From positions 1,478,001-1,542,000 of the forward strand of contig JAFREQ010000047.1 in the NCBI GenBank assembly GCA_025331565.1: a stretch of DNA of 64,000 nucleotides, read 5' to 3'. The notes beneath the pieces were generated by a model, which was not told the DNA's origin, made no database searches, and saw only the letters and a program-made list of their open reading frames with translations. Each line of letters begins with the position of its first letter. Within the stretch, counting starts at the first letter, position 1. The position numbers and the translations under genes were made by a program. Below are positions 12,201 to 20,333 of the stretch, in pieces. Source of the stretch: Holacanthus passer. Taxonomy: Eukaryota > Chordata > Actinopteri > Pomacanthidae.

Positions 12201-14551
12201 ATTTAAATGCTGTTGCTGTGTGCACTGTGTTGCTGGGCACTTTAGCACTGCAGAGAGTGACTGACTGCTCAGCTGTTGTGTGGAGGGGCATGTTTGCCAT
12301 CTAGTGGACAAACAGAGAAAATAATACTTAGAAGTAAACATGTTCCGGCTGCAATGTGCTGCAGACTGACAGGAACAAAAACACTCACTCAACAGCAAAC
12401 AAAAAAAAAAATCCTTTAGATATTTAGGACATCGCTGTGAAATAATAAAAGGTTTTGAAAGTTTTTATTTTGTATAACATAATCCGGTCTGGTGACTGCT
12501 AATTTAATTTTCAATCTGTCATTTTGAAACTATGGGCGTGTGACCATTATTCTTGCTTTAAAACCAGAAGCAGAAATGTTTTAGTAGTTAATCAGTCAGC
12601 TCGTCATACATCACTTCCTCTGTACCCTCAGGGAGGAAGAGTGCAGCATTTTAATTCCTCTTTAGTATGCACCGTGAGGCATTAGTGTGCACAGTGCATT
12701 ATGGTCCTGAGCCCTGGCGATGACATCATCTGTCGCCCAGTCTCCTGCTGTAGTGTGTCATGTACAGTAGTTAGCAATTCTACCGTGCAGAGGAGGATGC
12801 TGCGATGTAGAAGAGGTGGAAGAGGATAATGGCAAAACCTGTCACACTGAAAATACAAAATAGAGATAACAAGTCTCTGGAGCTGTGACTTTTCAGATGG
12901 TGAGGTCATGACTATCCAAAATGCCCTCAAATTCCAACCAGACACCAAAAAGGCAGTCTCAAATGCTCTTTTGATTGTGGAATTTTAGTTAGTTGTGGAT
13001 CTGCTCTCGAACAATAAATGATGAACAAGTGCTAATAGTCTCTTAATTTTTTTCTCATACCAGCAGATGTACATGAAGTGGCATCACCACATTATGTGCG
13101 TTTTGTCTTGACCATTTTACCTTGATTGCTGTGTGTGATTATATTTTTACCCTTACAAATTAATGTGACCAAAAAACAAATTTACATCCCTTTCTCTTCT
13201 TTCTCTTCCTGTGGAAAAACATGTCATCCAATACCGTTAATATTGTATTTCTTATTAGTATTGTATGCTGTGCAGTGGAATCTTACAGACCTTGGCAAAA
13301 GTGTTGTGTATGTATGTAATTAATTAGTAATGTATGTAATGTAATTAGTCCATACTTGTCTATAGGAAAATGCAATTAAAAAGCATTCTTGATTAGTGGA
13401 TGGATTAAAAAGCAGATCTGATCATCAGTCTGCTGATGGTGTACTTTTAGTTTTGAACGTACACACACAGCTTCAAATGCATCAGCTCATAGTTCAACTG
13501 CTGTCACTGCTTACATACCAACTGACGCTGTAACATCTTACACACTTTCATCTTACTAACTTTCTCTGACTCCTCAACGTCAACTGAAATTTTCAATGCT
13601 TACTCCCCGGCTGACATTTTAACTGCTTTCAGCTCTAACACATCACCTGCTTTCAGTGCTCACATACAAAATGACAACTCGGCTGCCTTCAGGGCTTCAC
13701 GCCATCACACCCTTTTGGTGCTTCAACCATAACTGAAGTGTTTCAACATACATTACATGCAAACTATTCACATTTTTTACAGTTGATTTCTTTCAACGCT
13801 TCAGATACCGAGGAACAGACAAAGATTTCCTCCTCACTTGAACTTTGAATCTTCACTGATTTGCACCTTCTCCACCCCAGCTGACCTCCTCTCTCGGAGC
13901 TTTAGTTTTGAGCTGCTGTGTTCAACAGCTGCTGTAAAAAGCTCATTTGCTAATGCTAATGTGTTTAATACTTTACTTTCTGATTACTGTACATTAGGTT
14001 AACGTCTGTCCCTCCTCTCCTCTGACAGTTCCACCCCTGATGTTAGCCTGAAGCCTCGTGTGTCGGAGGCCTCAGACCTGCAGGCCCAGCAGCACAACGG
14101 CGCCCCCTACCTGCCGCTGTCCAGGACCCCCTTCCCAGCTGTCACTGTCGACCAGTCCATCACCACCTACTCAGGTAGGACAGAGTGTTGTGGTGTTGAC
14201 ATGCACACAGTAGCTATGATAAGTAAAATTTAGTCATTGGCTAAATCCGTCTTTACATCTCACAGGAAACCCAATAACAGCAGTCTACGCTATATCAGCC
14301 AACCGTCCGGGTTACTCAGACTACTTCGTCATGTCACCGCCGTCCTCGTACCGGAGCCCGTCCTGGATGTCCTACCCACCTGAGCCAGAAGACCTGCCGC
14401 GGCAGTGGAACGACACACCGGTGAGACACATGCAGCCCCTGTATCATGTAGTTTAGCACAAGCTGCAAACACTTTCTGTAGCAGTCGAGTGTGTGACGCA
14501 GTTCTTCTCTTCTCCCTGCAGAACTCACGTCATCTCGAAACCATCTGCTGA
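3112..14551 (+). CDS. KIAA1549/KIAA1549L: KIAA1549/KIAA1549L family protein, C-terminal part (9 exons, 5' end outside window)
   Basis: Join 3112-3236, 5208-5428, 6973-7105, 9328-9569, 9855-10023, 11638-11735, 14029-14174, 14266-14420 and 14522-14551. All introns are GT-AG and the phases agree throughout, giving about 439 residues and a TGA at 14549-14551. Segments recognisable from the UPF0606 family are, in order, GSLRLITIKP, KSDIEHYRNKLR, SRQSLSSPSP.ETEMDLL, RRGIRNNGYD, EETNVDR, STLSSQPSIDDVR.QMHMLL, VTSAPGTM, FRFTQLPDM, ANRPGYSDYF and PPSSYRSPSWMSY. KIAA1549 proteins are large membrane proteins whose molecular role is poorly known; this part lies after the membrane segments. Human KIAA1549 is known for fusions with BRAF in pilocytic astrocytoma. 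The protein ends NSRHLETIC, earlier than human KIAA1549 as I recall it. I cannot decide between KIAA1549 and KIAA1549L. The start codon and N-terminal domains lie upstream of base 1. Confidence 0.9.
3736..3807 (+). tRNA. tRNA-Pro (anticodon TGG)
   Basis: The 72-nt cloverleaf has acceptor stem GGCTCGT pairing with ACGAGCC, anticodon stem TCTCGC/GTGCGAGA around the loop tttGGg with anticodon TGG, and T arm CCGGGTTCAAATCCCGG. A TTTTT Pol III terminator begins four bases after the discriminator C. It looks identical to vertebrate nuclear tRNA-Pro as I recall it. Its insertion with a target duplication means it may be a retro-copy that still has internal A and B boxes. Confidence 0.93.
3736..3867 (+). 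mobile_element. Retroinserted tRNA-Pro plus LINE-like tail, SINE-like unit
   Basis: The unit consists of an intact tRNA-Pro sequence (3736-3807), a T-run, then a tail running from the atttcccc motif at 3818 through gtgggactaataaagg to repeated TTATC. It is bounded by a perfect 11-bp direct repeat, CTAAAAGTAAT, at 3725-3735 and 3868-3878. Such a duplication plus a short-repeat 3' tail is the mark of LINE-mediated insertion. The same tail type follows the tRNA-Ala at 51156, and relatives occur in reverse at about 39835 and 43935. Confidence 0.8.
5208..5428 (+). CDS. KIAA1549/KIAA1549L: KIAA1549-family exon B
   Basis: The acceptor is tttttttatag at 5207 and the donor AG|gtatgg at 5429; the exon is 221 nt and leaves in phase 2. 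It encodes KSDIEHYRNKLRQKARRKGY, a strongly basic segment conserved in the family, then a more variable Ser/His-rich part ending with TAEEKRASFAGCHKR. The basic segment is a plausible membrane-lipid or partner binding surface, but that is inference. Confidence 0.9.
5429..6972 (+). other. Intron B-C
   Basis: AT-rich intron. The segment 5500-5540 (acatgtgacaaataaacttc) resembles the end of a fish LINE, but only weakly. Nothing else recognised. Confidence 0.75.
6973..7105 (+). CDS. KIAA1549/KIAA1549L: KIAA1549-family exon C
   Basis: The acceptor is tccatcag at 6972 and the donor GAT|gtgagt at 7106. Its first base completes the AG|G Arg codon split from exon B. It encodes YSHPREPTYWSRQSL, SSPSPVETEMDLLVLRER and SRRGIRNNGYD. 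The SPSP site and the ETEMDLL and RRGIRN.GYD blocks are close to human KIAA1549 as I recall it, making this one of the strongest exons for family assignment. Confidence 0.93.
8676..8935. mobile_element. Internally deleted Tc1-like element with inverted ends
   Basis: The left end reads TTGCCAGTTTATTAGGTACA and the right end, read in reverse, begins TTTGCCACTTTATCAGGTGC. Ends with TTTATTAGGTACACC are typical of a common fish Tc1-like family. Only about 260 bp remain and there is no transposase. Confidence 0.6.
9304..9319 (+). repeat. (TG)8 repeat eight bases upstream of exon D
   Basis: TG units run from 9304 to 9319, followed by ctctgcag and exon D. The repeat occupies the place where a pyrimidine tract is expected. 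Confidence 0.9.
9328..9569 (+). CDS. KIAA1549/KIAA1549L: KIAA1549-family exon D
   Basis: The acceptor is tgctctgcag at 9327, directly preceded by a GT repeat instead of a normal pyrimidine tract. The donor is AA|gtaaac at 9570. The exon is 242 nt and leaves in phase 2. It encodes EPFEETNVDRLMSSLGY, a Gly/Ser-rich linker, then DSSTLSSQPSIDDVRTQMHM and LLGNAFSLAPP. The STLSSQPSID.VR.QMHMLL block is a family signature. Confidence 0.92.
9852..9857 (+). promoter_or_regulatory. Tandem NAGNAG splice acceptor (CAGCAG)
   Basis: Two CAG acceptors in tandem follow a CT-rich tract. Use of the first inserts a Ser codon (AGC) before the His run; use of the second omits it. Both preserve the frame. Confidence 0.7.
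9855..10023 (+). CDS. KIAA1549/KIAA1549L: KIAA1549-family exon E (His run, tandem acceptor)
   Basis: The exon opens at a CAGCAG tandem acceptor, so it can begin at 9855 or 9858. It starts with seven histidines in a row followed by AHRAYNPSHTSHYSDGVTSA and PGTM, and ends SLPKP with donor CCA|gtaagc at 10024. The YSDGVTSAPGTM block corresponds to YSEVVTSAPGTM of human KIAA1549. The length of 169 nt fits the phases of its neighbours with either acceptor. Confidence 0.9.
10024..11637 (+). other. Intron E-F
   Basis: The intron contains one copy of a multicopy repeat (about 10540-10850). The rest is AT-rich without recognisable features. Confidence 0.75.
10540..10850. repeat. Multicopy non-autonomous repeat, copy 1
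   Basis: It shares the core CTCTGTTTTGGTCCCCACCG with closely similar stretches near 21770, 21980 and 56660. The copy near 56660 ends in TTAGTGCAGCTTTAA, an inverted end also found at 43905. Together they define one dispersed family, probably a MITE. Confidence 0.55.
11638..11735 (+). CDS. KIAA1549/KIAA1549L: KIAA1549-family exon F (proline-rich)
   Basis: The acceptor is ggcttctgcag at 11637 and the donor CG|gtaaca at 11736. The 98-nt exon encodes GFRFTQLPDMGIGSPPPLIP followed by SRPGPPPGTSLR. The PxxP-type proline-rich stretch resembles an SH3-domain ligand, which is inference. The block corresponds to YRFSQLPEM and the SPPPPVPPR region of human KIAA1549. Confidence 0.92.
11736..14028 (+). 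other. Intron F-G
   Basis: A 25-bp motif occurs twice (12081-12105 and 12166-12190). A long stretch at 13490-13830 repeats aactg...tttca...gctt motifs and is poor in G. No exon found on either strand. Confidence 0.75.
13490..13830. repeat. Degenerate CT/A-rich repeat array
   Basis: The strings CAACTG, TTTCA and GCTT recur at irregular spacing (for example tttcaatgctt, ctttcagtgct, ccttcagggctt, tttcaacgctt). This suggests an old tandem array that has decayed. The strand is visibly low in G. Confidence 0.5.
14029..14174 (+). CDS. KIAA1549/KIAA1549L: KIAA1549-family exon G
   Basis: The acceptor is cctctgacag at 14028 and the donor G|gtagga at 14175. The exon completes an Arg codon and encodes STPDVSLKPRVSEASDLQAQ, then QHNGAPYLPLSRTPFPAVTV and DQSITTYS. 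The RRST.D junction and DQS...YSG ends match the family; the middle is variable. Confidence 0.88.
14266..14420 (+). CDS. KIAA1549/KIAA1549L: KIAA1549-family exon H
   Basis: This exon is separated from exon G by an unusually short 91-bp intron. The acceptor is tctcacag at 14265 and the donor CCG|gtgaga at 14421. It encodes GNPITAVYAISANRPGYSDY followed by FVMSPPSSYRSPSWMSYPPE and PEDLPRQWNDTP. The ANRPG and PPSSYR...WMSY blocks are highly conserved in the family. Confidence 0.93.
14522..14551 (+). CDS. KIAA1549/KIAA1549L: KIAA1549-family terminal coding exon I (nine residues and stop)
   Basis: The acceptor is tctccctgcag at 14521 after a 101-bp intron. The frame entered from exon H gives NSRHLETIC and TGA at 14549-14551. 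The human KIAA1549 tail that I recall (through a terminal MFEFQV) is absent, so this transcript uses a short C-terminus. An alternative end would skip this exon and join exon H to 16812, giving 13 other residues before a stop. Confidence 0.75.
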   Translation, partial: NSRHLETIC

Positions 14552-14853
14552 AGTCGTCTGCCTGTGACACCGAGCGGAAACAGACAGTAGCTTGGTGGGT
14601 CATATCCTCTCGGGAATGCTGTGTTATGTTGTCATGCACATTTAGTGAGTGGGGGGGAAAGAAGTCATCTGACTTTTTAAGTGTCCTCTCACTGATTCTC
14701 TCTGAAAAGCTACCAAAGTTAACAATTAGACTAATATTTCGGCAAATAACATGATAGCACAGTAGCACCTCAGTACAGCTTAATTACACTGGGTTTTTTT
14801 TAAATGTTATTTTTCAAGATCAAGCTAAATAGGTCAGAAATCTGTATAATTAA

Positions 14854-15166
14854 TTGAAGGTACCCTGTGGAGTTTTTCATCACTATTAACAATATGGAGC
14901 AACATTTTCATGAGGGGGTCCCTGTGTGTGTTTTGTGTGTTCTCATACATGCACACAAGGTGGTAACATGCAAAGAAACACAGCAATGTGCCAACAAAGG
15001 CAGGGAAGAAGAAGATGAAAACAATAAAGCTTTTAAATTAAAAAAAAAAGAATCAGCCTTGCAAATGATTGAGAGAAGGAAAAGCACTCAACATGGTTTT
15101 TGATGTAAACATAATCATTTTGGTGATTAACACTGTAAACAAGCAAACTCCACAGGGCACCTTTAA
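14854..15166. mobile_element. MITE with 22-bp inverted ends
   Basis: The left end at 14854-14875 and the right end at 15145-15166 are inverted copies around CCTGTGGAGTTT, with three differences. The 313-bp element has no transposase. A related end (TTAAAGGCACCCTGAGGAGT) starts at 53187. Confidence 0.75.
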
Positions 15167-15895
15167 AGATCCAAAACCATGTAAATCTTTTAACATAATA
15201 CTTCAGATTAGCCCCTAAACACTTTTTTTGTGAAACTGTTTGCTTTGTTTGCCTTTTTTGTTTTCCTGGTCTAAAAGCCTTTGGCAAGTAATTCCATCCA
15301 GACAACAAAAACATTATCTCTTTTAGAGTTTAGATCTCAGACAAGCCTTCGGGCGAAAGGCTGACAGGATAAAATGTCTGAAGTGGTGCTCAGAGGAAGC
15401 TGTACCTGCACTGATGCCTCTTGAAGTCAATTAAAAAGATATTTCACATTGGACCTGTGCAGGGTTGAAAATTAAAAGCTTATGTGGTAATGAAAGCACT
15501 GAACTGTATTTACATACTGTGACACTCCTTCAGTTAAATCAAATACAGAAATAAAGAGGAATCAATAACAAATGCTAAATAAATGATAAGAAGATTAAAA
15601 TTGACGGCACCTCACACAAAAACTCTAAAATGATTCCAAGTTACTGATTCTTTTCACCTTTTCTTGTCAGCAGGACATCAAAAAGTCTCTAGACCTAATT
15701 ATGGGATCTGGAACATCATTAAATGGTGGTCACAACACAAAGTGACATTAGCAAACTAACCGTTAACTTACTAGCAGGCCAAGTAGAGCTGAAGTAACAC
15801 TCTCACATAATCCCTCTATTTTATTTCTACTGTACTCTTTAAATCCTGGTGTCTCCAGGCATAGTAACTGCTGAGGGAAAATTCAGCCTAAATCT

Positions 15896-16240
15896 GTAAT
15901 GTACTGATTCCAAAAAAGTTGGGACACTGTTTAAAACATAAATAAAAACAGAATCCAATCATTTTCAATTGTGTTAATGGTTTTACAAAGTGTTCCTGAG
16001 CCCATGTAGTAATCTCCTTTATACAATCATGTGTTTGACAAAGTGTTGAACCTCGCTCCATCCTCGCTTGTGAACGACTGAGTCTTTCCAGGATGAACCT
16101 TTCATACCCAATCATGATACTCTCACCTGTAACCAATGAACCTGTTTACCTGTGGAATGATCCAAACAGGTGTTTTTGGATCAGTCCACAACTTTCACAG
16201 TCTTTTGTTGCTCCTGTCCCAACTTGTTTGAAACGTGTTT
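15896..16240 (-). mobile_element. Internally deleted Tc1-like transposon, copy 1
   Basis: The ends carry CCAAAAAAGTTGGGACA (15910) and, inverted, GTCCCAACTTGTTTGAAAC (16217). Read on the minus strand it keeps the leader of a common fish Tc1-like element and a scrap of transposase coding (EITTWAQEHFVKP). The rest of the transposase is missing. It preserves the uninterrupted site into which an LTR inserted in copy 2. Confidence 0.75.
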
Positions 16241-17264
16241 GTAGAGGCAGGAATATGTTTTCTCACTGGTCACTAGGGGTAGTGGCTGTGTTTGGATGTG
16301 TGTGTGGGCAGAGCTGTGTGTCTGTGGGTGTGTCACTGTGGCTGAATGATTGCCTAACAGATATCACCTGCACCTGCATCTGTGAATTTGTTTGCTTGGT
16401 ACAGAGAGAGGGAGAGGTCGGGTGCCCATATTTCTGTTGGCCGCTAAAGCTATTTCCCATCATAGTTTAGTCCTACAAGTCCATCATTGCATAAATGTCC
16501 AGATGTATGTTTTTATCAAGAGGGTTAAAATAAACACCCTCAAACTGCAGTAATGGCTTCATGTTTCTTCCTTGGACTCAGCATGTCAGACAGAGCCCTG
16601 CTTTCTCCTCTCAGTGGCTAACCTAGTTTTGATAGTCACACTACAGTGTTGCTGCCATCAAAGTTGATGAGGTCAAACATTAAATATATTGTCTTTGTAC
16701 TGTTTTCAACTGAGTATATGTCAAAACTGATTCACAAATTTTCACATTCTCTTCGATGAGGATTGCAATAGCAGGTCATTCATTTGTGTGTATGTGACTG
16801 TTTTTCTCCAGGTGTCTCTTTGGATGGGCAGAGGACCTCCCTCTCACTGAACACTCTCTGGAGCTTTAGCACCCTTCCCTCTCTTCGGCCTGGCCTTCCT
16901 CCCGTCTGATTCCTTCATCACTGGTGGACTTCCCTTTGCACCCACCTTATCCCCGGCTCCCCCTCTCTCCACTGGCCTGGTCTATCTCCTGTCTCAGCCT
17001 GCTTCATCTGCAGCTCAAAGCGTTTCTCATCCTCCAGGACTTCTCTGCCCCTTAAGCCCCTTCACCTGGTCAAAGCTCTGCTTCAATCTCCTTACCAATG
17101 CAAACCTTCAGCCATAATTCCCTCTCTTTCTGTATTCTCTCTGCTCCCTGAGCCCCTGGCCTCACTGGCCCTAACTGGCCCCTCTGGGCCCCTTGTCACT
17201 ATCTCTATGTAGACTGCCTCTTCTGTGGTGACCACCACTGTACAGCAAGAGGCCCCTCACACTG

Positions 17265-17297
17265 CTGAACTGAACTGAACTGAGCTGAGCTGAGCTG
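17265..17297 (+). repeat. (CTGAA)n(CTGAG)n pentanucleotide repeat
   Basis: Three CTGAA units are followed by three CTGAG units in the predicted 3' UTR. Confidence 0.9.
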
Positions 17298-17515
17298 CGT
17301 GAAGCTGTACTGTGCTTCCCTGCGTAATAACACACGTGTGCAGTGTGGACGAACAGGGTGAGTACAGTACAGTGCGACAAGGGCGACCTTCCAACTAGTT
17401 CTGTGCCCCAGCAATCATCTTACAGTAACTGCCATCTGCCCAGCACACGATGGCACACAGCGCTGTGTCATCAGTACAGTAGTGCCCCAGCCATGGCCAG
17501 TAGTCTGCTCCTCCT

Positions 17516-17545
17516 CTGAACTGGACTGGACTGGACTGGACTGGA
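17516..17545 (+). repeat. (CTGGA)5 pentanucleotide repeat
   Basis: One CTGAA unit is followed by five perfect CTGGA units, a variant of the unit 220 bp upstream. Confidence 0.92.
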
Positions 17546-20146
17546 CCATCCTGGACTTGCCCCTAAGGTCCACCACGAAGCCAGGAAAGATGGACTGACT
17601 TAAAACTGTGCTTTTTTTGATGAATCCAAATTCCTATGTAAACCTTCTACAGCTGGTTAATATGTGTATTTTAAACTTAAGTGAGAAAAAAAAAATCTGA
17701 GGAAAAAAAAAAATCTCTCGTCTTGAGCTGTCTCAATTTCAGTTTTTGGATATTTGTGTGCTTTGTCTTTTATTTTTGTGCATTGATTATTATCAATGGA
17801 TTACTGTACAAAAAAGACGTAGTGAGTGTTTACCTTTCACTCACCTTATTTCAAGGCAAAAAAAAAAAATTACATTCTTCAAAACTGAGAAATCGGCGGC
17901 TTAGTTGTCTGTGGTTATGATGGCATTCCTGTACTTTTAAAAAGAATTACTTCATTTACTTTTTTCCTTCCATCAGTTTCAGCAATGAAAACAAGAATTA
18001 GTCACTATGTTCTGTCCATCATCTGATTATGAAGTTTCTGTCTGCTAACCATGAGGCAGACCTGGGTCAAACAGAACTAATTGAAATCCTGGTCCCATGC
18101 AGTTCTGCTTTGTAGCTTTGCAGCCGCTGCAGAGTTCGTTTGACTCGTCACAGAGGTTAAAGATGAGAACATTTACCATGTGATGACTTGGATTTGAGCT
18201 GATTTCAATTCTGGTTTGACCTGGGTCTGTTACAATTATGTGAACACACCAGTATTCTTAGAAAAACAGTTCTTTTACTTGAAAGGTGTCTACTGTATTC
18301 TACTGTATAAGGAAATTTGACTTTTGGTTATTTTGGTTTTGATGAAGAGGGATAAATATTTGATCACTGGACTATGGTGTAGTACTGTTCAAGAGACTTG
18401 CCGGGCTTAGATGAGCTGTATATGTAACGATTAAATGTATTACTGTATATAGCAGATGATTTAATGAAGAGATTTATGCAAGTATTGTGGGAGGGATAGT
18501 TTACTTGACATTGTTCTGATGCCATTTTTCGACCTTTTACTTTAACTGCGTTTATGATGAAGGACGGTCACATTGTTTCTCCTTGACTTTCTGAAGGATG
18601 CACACATTTCATCTGGATCATCTTTTCATTGTATTAATAACAAGAGAAAATATTACAGATCACATTTTACAAAAGAAACAGATGGAGTGTTTAGAGTAAA
18701 AAAGGCGTGTTGAGCAGATCTTACCCTGCATTTACAGTATTCTTTATGTTTGAACAAAGCTAATATAGCCATAGTAGAAATAATGCAATTTTTTAGTACA
18801 AAGAATGTCACAGTCTAAATTATATTTAGCCTCATTTTTTCTGAGGGGAGAACTGGGAATCTGTGAGCACACTGTATGTAAGGCTCCTCATCATTTAGAT
18901 GGTACTAAAGGAGATTATAGCCATATAATAACTTCACCAAGTGGACATAAAACAGCTAATATATACAGTGTTATGTTCTAATGATGCCAAATGAGAGTAT
19001 ATTAGATAAGAAATGATGAGGCATAGACAGAGAGTAGAGATAGAAATGTAAAGATAGTAAGTATAGTTTAAAATGAAATGAGCACTTTTATAAAGAGCCC
19101 GAACAGAAAAGAACAGAATCAATGCAAAAAAAAAAATGCTGTTGTATAGCATGAAATATTCAGATTATATACATTTTCATAAGCTTTCAACTCAACCTGA
19201 AACTGTAAATGCACAATTAAAGTTTAAAAAAAAAGTTTTAAATATCATTTTTCAGCTAAATTATGACCAACTATTTTTGGAGCCCAGGACAAGGCTGTAG
19301 CTACAACAGGACATGTGCACTGTATTATCTTAGGGAACTGGAGGGTTTTAATGACCTGAGGAGGAATTTACATTATTGGCTTTGAAACAGCATTTAGACA
19401 GTTATGTAGAGAGATAACATTTACCAAAACATATATTTTGACAATTAAATTTCTAGAGGAAATATGGACAGTTTTGGTGTCTAGTCAGAAATTTCTTAAG
19501 GGGGAGGTGGGGTTGCACCGGGGGACACTCAGGCTGACTTATGACCCAGCCTGTGCATTTATGACTTCAAGTTTAAATTCCAAAAGAATGATCAATGTAT
19601 GGAATATATCTACCTACATTTAACATTTACATTGAATATTTACAATCTGTTAAAGGACTCCTGAATGTAGACAACAGACAACAAGTCTTATTCAGGTCAG
19701 ACATTGTTTAAAATTCCTCCTCTTTCTAAATCAAGGCCTGCGCACGATTAATATTAGATGTGGACATTTAGGGAAAAGAAAGCAAAGGAAGGAGATGACA
19801 GTACTGGAGCATTATGAGGTGCTATTTGGTGTCTTGAATCATCATTATTGTCACTAGAGATCTGCAGCAACCATCATATTTTAAATCATAGTCAGTGTGC
19901 AAACCCATGTATGGTTGAAGAGTAAACATGTTAATCACACTTTATTTGACTCCATGTTAAAGAGAGGGGTGGGTGGGTTTTGCTTTTAAAGCAGTAATTT
20001 TAAGAAGGAGACTTGATGCTATGCTATAAGTTGATGTGCAATGTTTGTGCTTTACACGGGTAGCGGCGAGATGCTTTTATTGACGACGGACTCCGGGATG
20101 GACTGGCTGTCAGTAGTCTTTTTTTTTTCTTCTGCCGTTTGAGCCA

Positions 20147-20228
20147 CGTCATGATGCTGTGACGTCATGGTGGCGCCGATGATGTCACACTATCGTCACT
20201 CGGGCGTTGATGAGGTCACAGTGACGAC
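20147..20228 (+). promoter_or_regulatory. Cluster of CRE-like motifs
   Basis: A perfect palindromic TGACGTCA lies at 20160-20167, with CGTCA or TGACG half-sites at 20147, 20194 and 20222 and TGTCAC/GTCACA variants between. In DNA these match CREB/ATF sites. They lie about 120 bp before the poly(A) signal of the plus-strand gene, so a role is not evident. Confidence 0.4.
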
Positions 20229-20283
20229 AACAATGAATGCTGTTGGATGTAGTTATGCAGAAAACTTTTTGGTGAATTTAAAC

Positions 20284-20333
20284 AATAAAGACAAATTACA
20301 ATTCTCTGCTTTTTTTGTTTTGTTTGTGTTTCA
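20284..20333 (+). terminator. Polyadenylation signal of the KIAA1549-family gene
   Basis: AATAAA at 20284-20289 is followed after about 20 bases by a U/GU-rich stretch (20310-20333, tttttttgttttgtttgtg). This is the usual arrangement of a vertebrate cleavage and polyadenylation site. Confidence 0.65.

Larger units (their letters stand above)
14595..16811 (+). other. Probable intron in the 3' UTR
   Basis: A donor-like G|GTGGGT lies 43 nt after the stop codon, and a tttttctccag acceptor ends at 16811. The interval holds two transposon remnants while the sequence after 16812 holds none that I recognise, which fits intron versus exon. Without transcripts the intron remains a prediction. Confidence 0.5.
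16812..20303 (+). other. Long 3' UTR of the KIAA1549-family gene
   Basis: From the acceptor at 16811 to the poly(A) region near 20300 there is no recognisable transposon or open frame. The start is C/T-rich and the rest AT-rich. It includes two pentanucleotide repeats (17265-17297 and 17516-17545) and a cluster of CRE-like sites near 20150-20230. Earlier ATTAAA signals at about 18431 and 19217 could give shorter forms. Confidence 0.6.

Noticed and set aside
14334..14768. 144-codon open frame on the minus strand
   Set aside because: It is the antisense shadow of exon H and the terminal exon, where the sense frame has clear homology.
16812..16850. Coding continuation of exon H into the 16812 exon
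   Set aside because: It would give only 13 residues with no homology; the nine-residue exon I has good splice sites and is preferred.
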